This document shows positions 42,642-44,120 of a stretch of DNA of 44,120 nt, piece after piece. Below the pieces are notes generated by a model. That model did not search any database, was not told the origin of the DNA, and worked only from the letters and a program-made list of their open reading frames with translations. The stretch is from Flavobacteriales bacterium. GTDB taxonomy: Bacteria; Bacteroidota; Bacteroidia; Flavobacteriales_F; PHOS-HE28. Each line of letters begins with the position of its first letter. Position 1 is the first letter of the stretch. The DNA is taken from the NCBI GenBank assembly GCA_020437805.1, contig JAGQVV010000001.1:1-44120 (forward strand), given 5' to 3'. Both the position numbers and the translations under genes were made by a program.

Positions 42642-43657
42642 ACCGGATAGCGCATATCGCACTGCTCCTGGTGGTGGTCCTATCGGGTTGCCGAAAGGAC
42701 CCAGTGACCGCTGTGGATGAAGCACCCGATGGTCCCTTCATGCTGGACCTGCCTCCCGGAGCGCCGATGCCGGTCTTTCCTGCGGACAACCCCCTCTCGC
42801 AAGCGTCGGTGGAATTGGGCAAGGCCCTGTTCTTCGATCCGCGCCTTTCGCGTAACGGCACGGTTTCTTGTGCTTCGTGCCATTTTCCCGACCGTGCGTT
42901 CAGCGATACGGTGGCGCGAAGCGTCGGCATTGAAGGAAGAACGGGTCTACGGAATTCGCCGACCTTGGCGAACGTGGCCTATCATCGGGATCTCTTCCGT
43001 GATGGTGGGGTGCCCGATCTGGAGCGCCAAGTGATCGCGCCTGTCCATGACCCTCTGGAAATGGACCATAACATCCAATTGGCCGCAGCGATCGTCGGCC
43101 TAGAACCCGAATACCAGCGGCTGAGCCAAGAAGCATACAGGCGCCCCATGGACGCCTTTGTCCTCACCCGGGCCATCGCGAACTACGAGCGGACCCTGAT
43201 AAGTGGCTGGTCGCGATACGATCGGTATGAATACCAAGGTGATGCGGACGCGCTGAGTGCTGCGGAACTTCGAGGAATGCAGCTGTTCAATGGTCCGGAA
43301 TTGAATTGCACGGCATGCCACAATGGTTTCGACCTGAGCGATCATTCGTTCCAGAACGTGGGACAGTACATGGAGTATGCGGACAATGGCCGCGAACGCA
43401 TCAGCTTGGATCCCGCCGATAACGGGAAGTTCAAGGTGCCCACCTTGCGGAACATCGCGTTGACCGCCCCGTATATGCATGATGGGGCCATGGCCACCTT
43501 GGAGGAGGTGATCGACCATTTCGCCAGTGGAGGGCTGCCGCACCCCAACAAGAGCCCTGAATTGACGAACTTTGTACTGACCGATATCCAGAAGGCCGAT
43601 CTGATCGCCTTTTTGAATGCGCTTACCGACGAGCGTTCCGTAGATCAAGTCCGATGA
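42638..43657 (+). CDS. Diheme cytochrome c peroxidase family lipoprotein (MbnH/CcpA-like), first copy
   Basis: A 339-residue protein with two c-type heme sites: CASCH at residues 78-82 and CTACH at 224-228. Other family segments are ELGKALFFDPRLS, the LRNSPTLANVAYH region, FKVPTLRNIALTAPYMHDGAM near 267-287 and LTDIQKADLIAFLNAL. The N-terminus has a lipobox (LSGC, C18). The start is a TTG at 42638 that overlaps the stop of the MbnP-like gene; no ATG is available near it and the signal peptide begins right after. Family roles are H2O2 reduction or, in MauG and MbnH, oxidation of protein tryptophans. The neighbouring MbnP-like gene suggests the latter. Confidence 0.85.
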   Translation: MNRIAHIALLLVVVLSGCRKDPVTAVDEAPDGPFMLDLPPGAPMPVFPADNPLSQASVELGKALFFDPRLSRNGTVSCASCHFPDRAFSDTVARSVGIEGRTGLRNSPTLANVAYHRDLFRDGGVPDLERQVIAPVHDPLEMDHNIQLAAAIVGLEPEYQRLSQEAYRRPMDAFVLTRAIANYERTLISGWSRYDRYEYQGDADALSAAELRGMQLFNGPELNCTACHNGFDLSDHSFQNVGQYMEYADNGRERISLDPADNGKFKVPTLRNIALTAPYMHDGAMATLEEVIDHFASGGLPHPNKSPELTNFVLTDIQKADLIAFLNALTDERSVDQVR

Positions 43658-44120
43658 ACCGATCGATCGTACGCACACTACTTCTCGCGGCCGCTGCCAT
43701 GATGGCGATGGTGGGTTGCCAGCATGATCCGGATGATCAGCCGCAACCGGCGCCACCGGCGACCGGTCCGTTCGGCACTCCTTTGACCGTGGAGATTCCG
43801 GCCAATTTCCCACAGATGCCGATCCCGGCGGACAACCCGTTCACGGTGGAAGGAGTGGAGTTGGGTCGCTATCTGTTCTATGATGAGCGACTTTCGGGGA
43901 ACAACACGCAATCCTGTGCTTCCTGCCATATGCCACACTTGGCATTCACCGATAATGGCACTCGCTTCAGCACGGGCATCGATGGGATCGAAGGGGATCG
44001 GAACGCCATGGCCCTTGTTAATCTGGCTTGGGACACACGTTTCTTCTGGGACGGTCGTGCGTTGACGTTGGAGGAGCAGATACTAGGCCCTGTGGTGAAC
44101 CCGATCGAGATGCACGAGAC
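43654..44120 (+). CDS. Diheme cytochrome c peroxidase family lipoprotein, second copy (cut by window end)
   Basis: The first 155 codons are present. The N-terminus MNRSIVRTLLLAAAAMMAMVGC is a lipoprotein signal (lipobox MVGC, C22) with a proline-rich linker after it. ELGRYLFYDERLSG precedes the first heme site CASCH at residues 88-92. It is followed by FTDNGTRFSTGIDG, ALVNLAWDTRFFWDGRALTLEEQ and LGPVVNPIEMHE, which agree with the family. The second heme site would lie beyond the window. The start ATG overlaps the TGA of the first copy by 4 bases. The FFWDGRA segment is characteristic of MauG/MbnH-type and CcpA-type enzymes. Confidence 0.85.
   Translation, partial: MNRSIVRTLLLAAAAMMAMVGCQHDPDDQPQPAPPATGPFGTPLTVEIPANFPQMPIPADNPFTVEGVELGRYLFYDERLSGNNTQSCASCHMPHLAFTDNGTRFSTGIDGIEGDRNAMALVNLAWDTRFFWDGRALTLEEQILGPVVNPIEMHE

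Noticed and set aside
1-44120. CRISPR array, insertion sequences, prophage or toxin-antitoxin genes
   Set aside because: No regularly spaced repeats, transposase, integrase or typical toxin or antitoxin motifs were seen on either strand.

Overview
The window looks like a contiguous piece of chromosome from a GC-rich member of the Bacteroidota, probably a Flavobacteriales-type environmental lineage. Three things suggest this. Proteins carry type IX secretion (T9SS) sorting domains of both the type A kind (about 18.5-20.8 kb and 30.2-30.9 kb) and the gliding-motility/type B kind (34.1-38.1 kb). The -7 promoter elements follow the Bacteroidota TAnnTTTG form. Classical Shine-Dalgarno sites are mostly lacking. 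The species cannot be named from the sequence alone. No tRNA, rRNA, CRISPR array, insertion sequence or phage gene was seen.

Layout. (1) 1-165: the end of rlmH. (2) 186-15925: a surface-glycan locus. It holds a GtrB-like lipid-linked sugar transferase, two large multispan membrane proteins (one GT39/PMT-like, one unassigned and possibly a polymerase or ligase), several GT2/GT4 glycosyltransferases, galE, four methyltransferases including an FkbM type, and an unusual single-chain fusion of a Wzx-type flippase with a GT4 glycosyltransferase. (3) 16025-21886: housekeeping and envelope genes, namely rdgB, ddl, a kinase-less PASTA protein, a T9SS-secreted protein and an RluD-type pseudouridine synthase. 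(4) 21931-29109: a compact minus-strand menaquinone operon, menI-menF-menD-menB-menA-menC-menE in transcription order; menH and the final methyltransferase are not in it. (5) 29144-30945: an orphan OmpR-type response regulator, a strong hairpin terminator, a non-coding stretch of 326 bases and a small T9SS protein. (6) 30996-41679: the two subunits of an AddAB-type double-strand-break nuclease/helicase, separated by a small unknown gene, two tandem paralogous T9SS type B proteins and a GNAT acetyltransferase. (7) 41865-end: a MbnP-like lipoprotein followed by two diheme cytochrome c peroxidase-family lipoproteins, the last cut by the window edge.

How the genes work together. The glycan locus contains most of the steps needed to build, decorate and flip a lipid-linked surface polysaccharide. 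The men operon makes menaquinone for respiration. The MbnP/peroxidase operon resembles the MbnP/MbnH pair known for copper binding through an oxidised tryptophan. A recurrent feature is that TAnnTTTG-like elements lie only 4-5 bases before the start codon at several genes (rdgB, menI, the response regulator, addA), which suggests leaderless or nearly leaderless transcripts.

Limits: all functions are read from protein motifs and context by eye. Starts are chosen from signal peptides, family length, overlaps and promoter position, and may be off by some codons.
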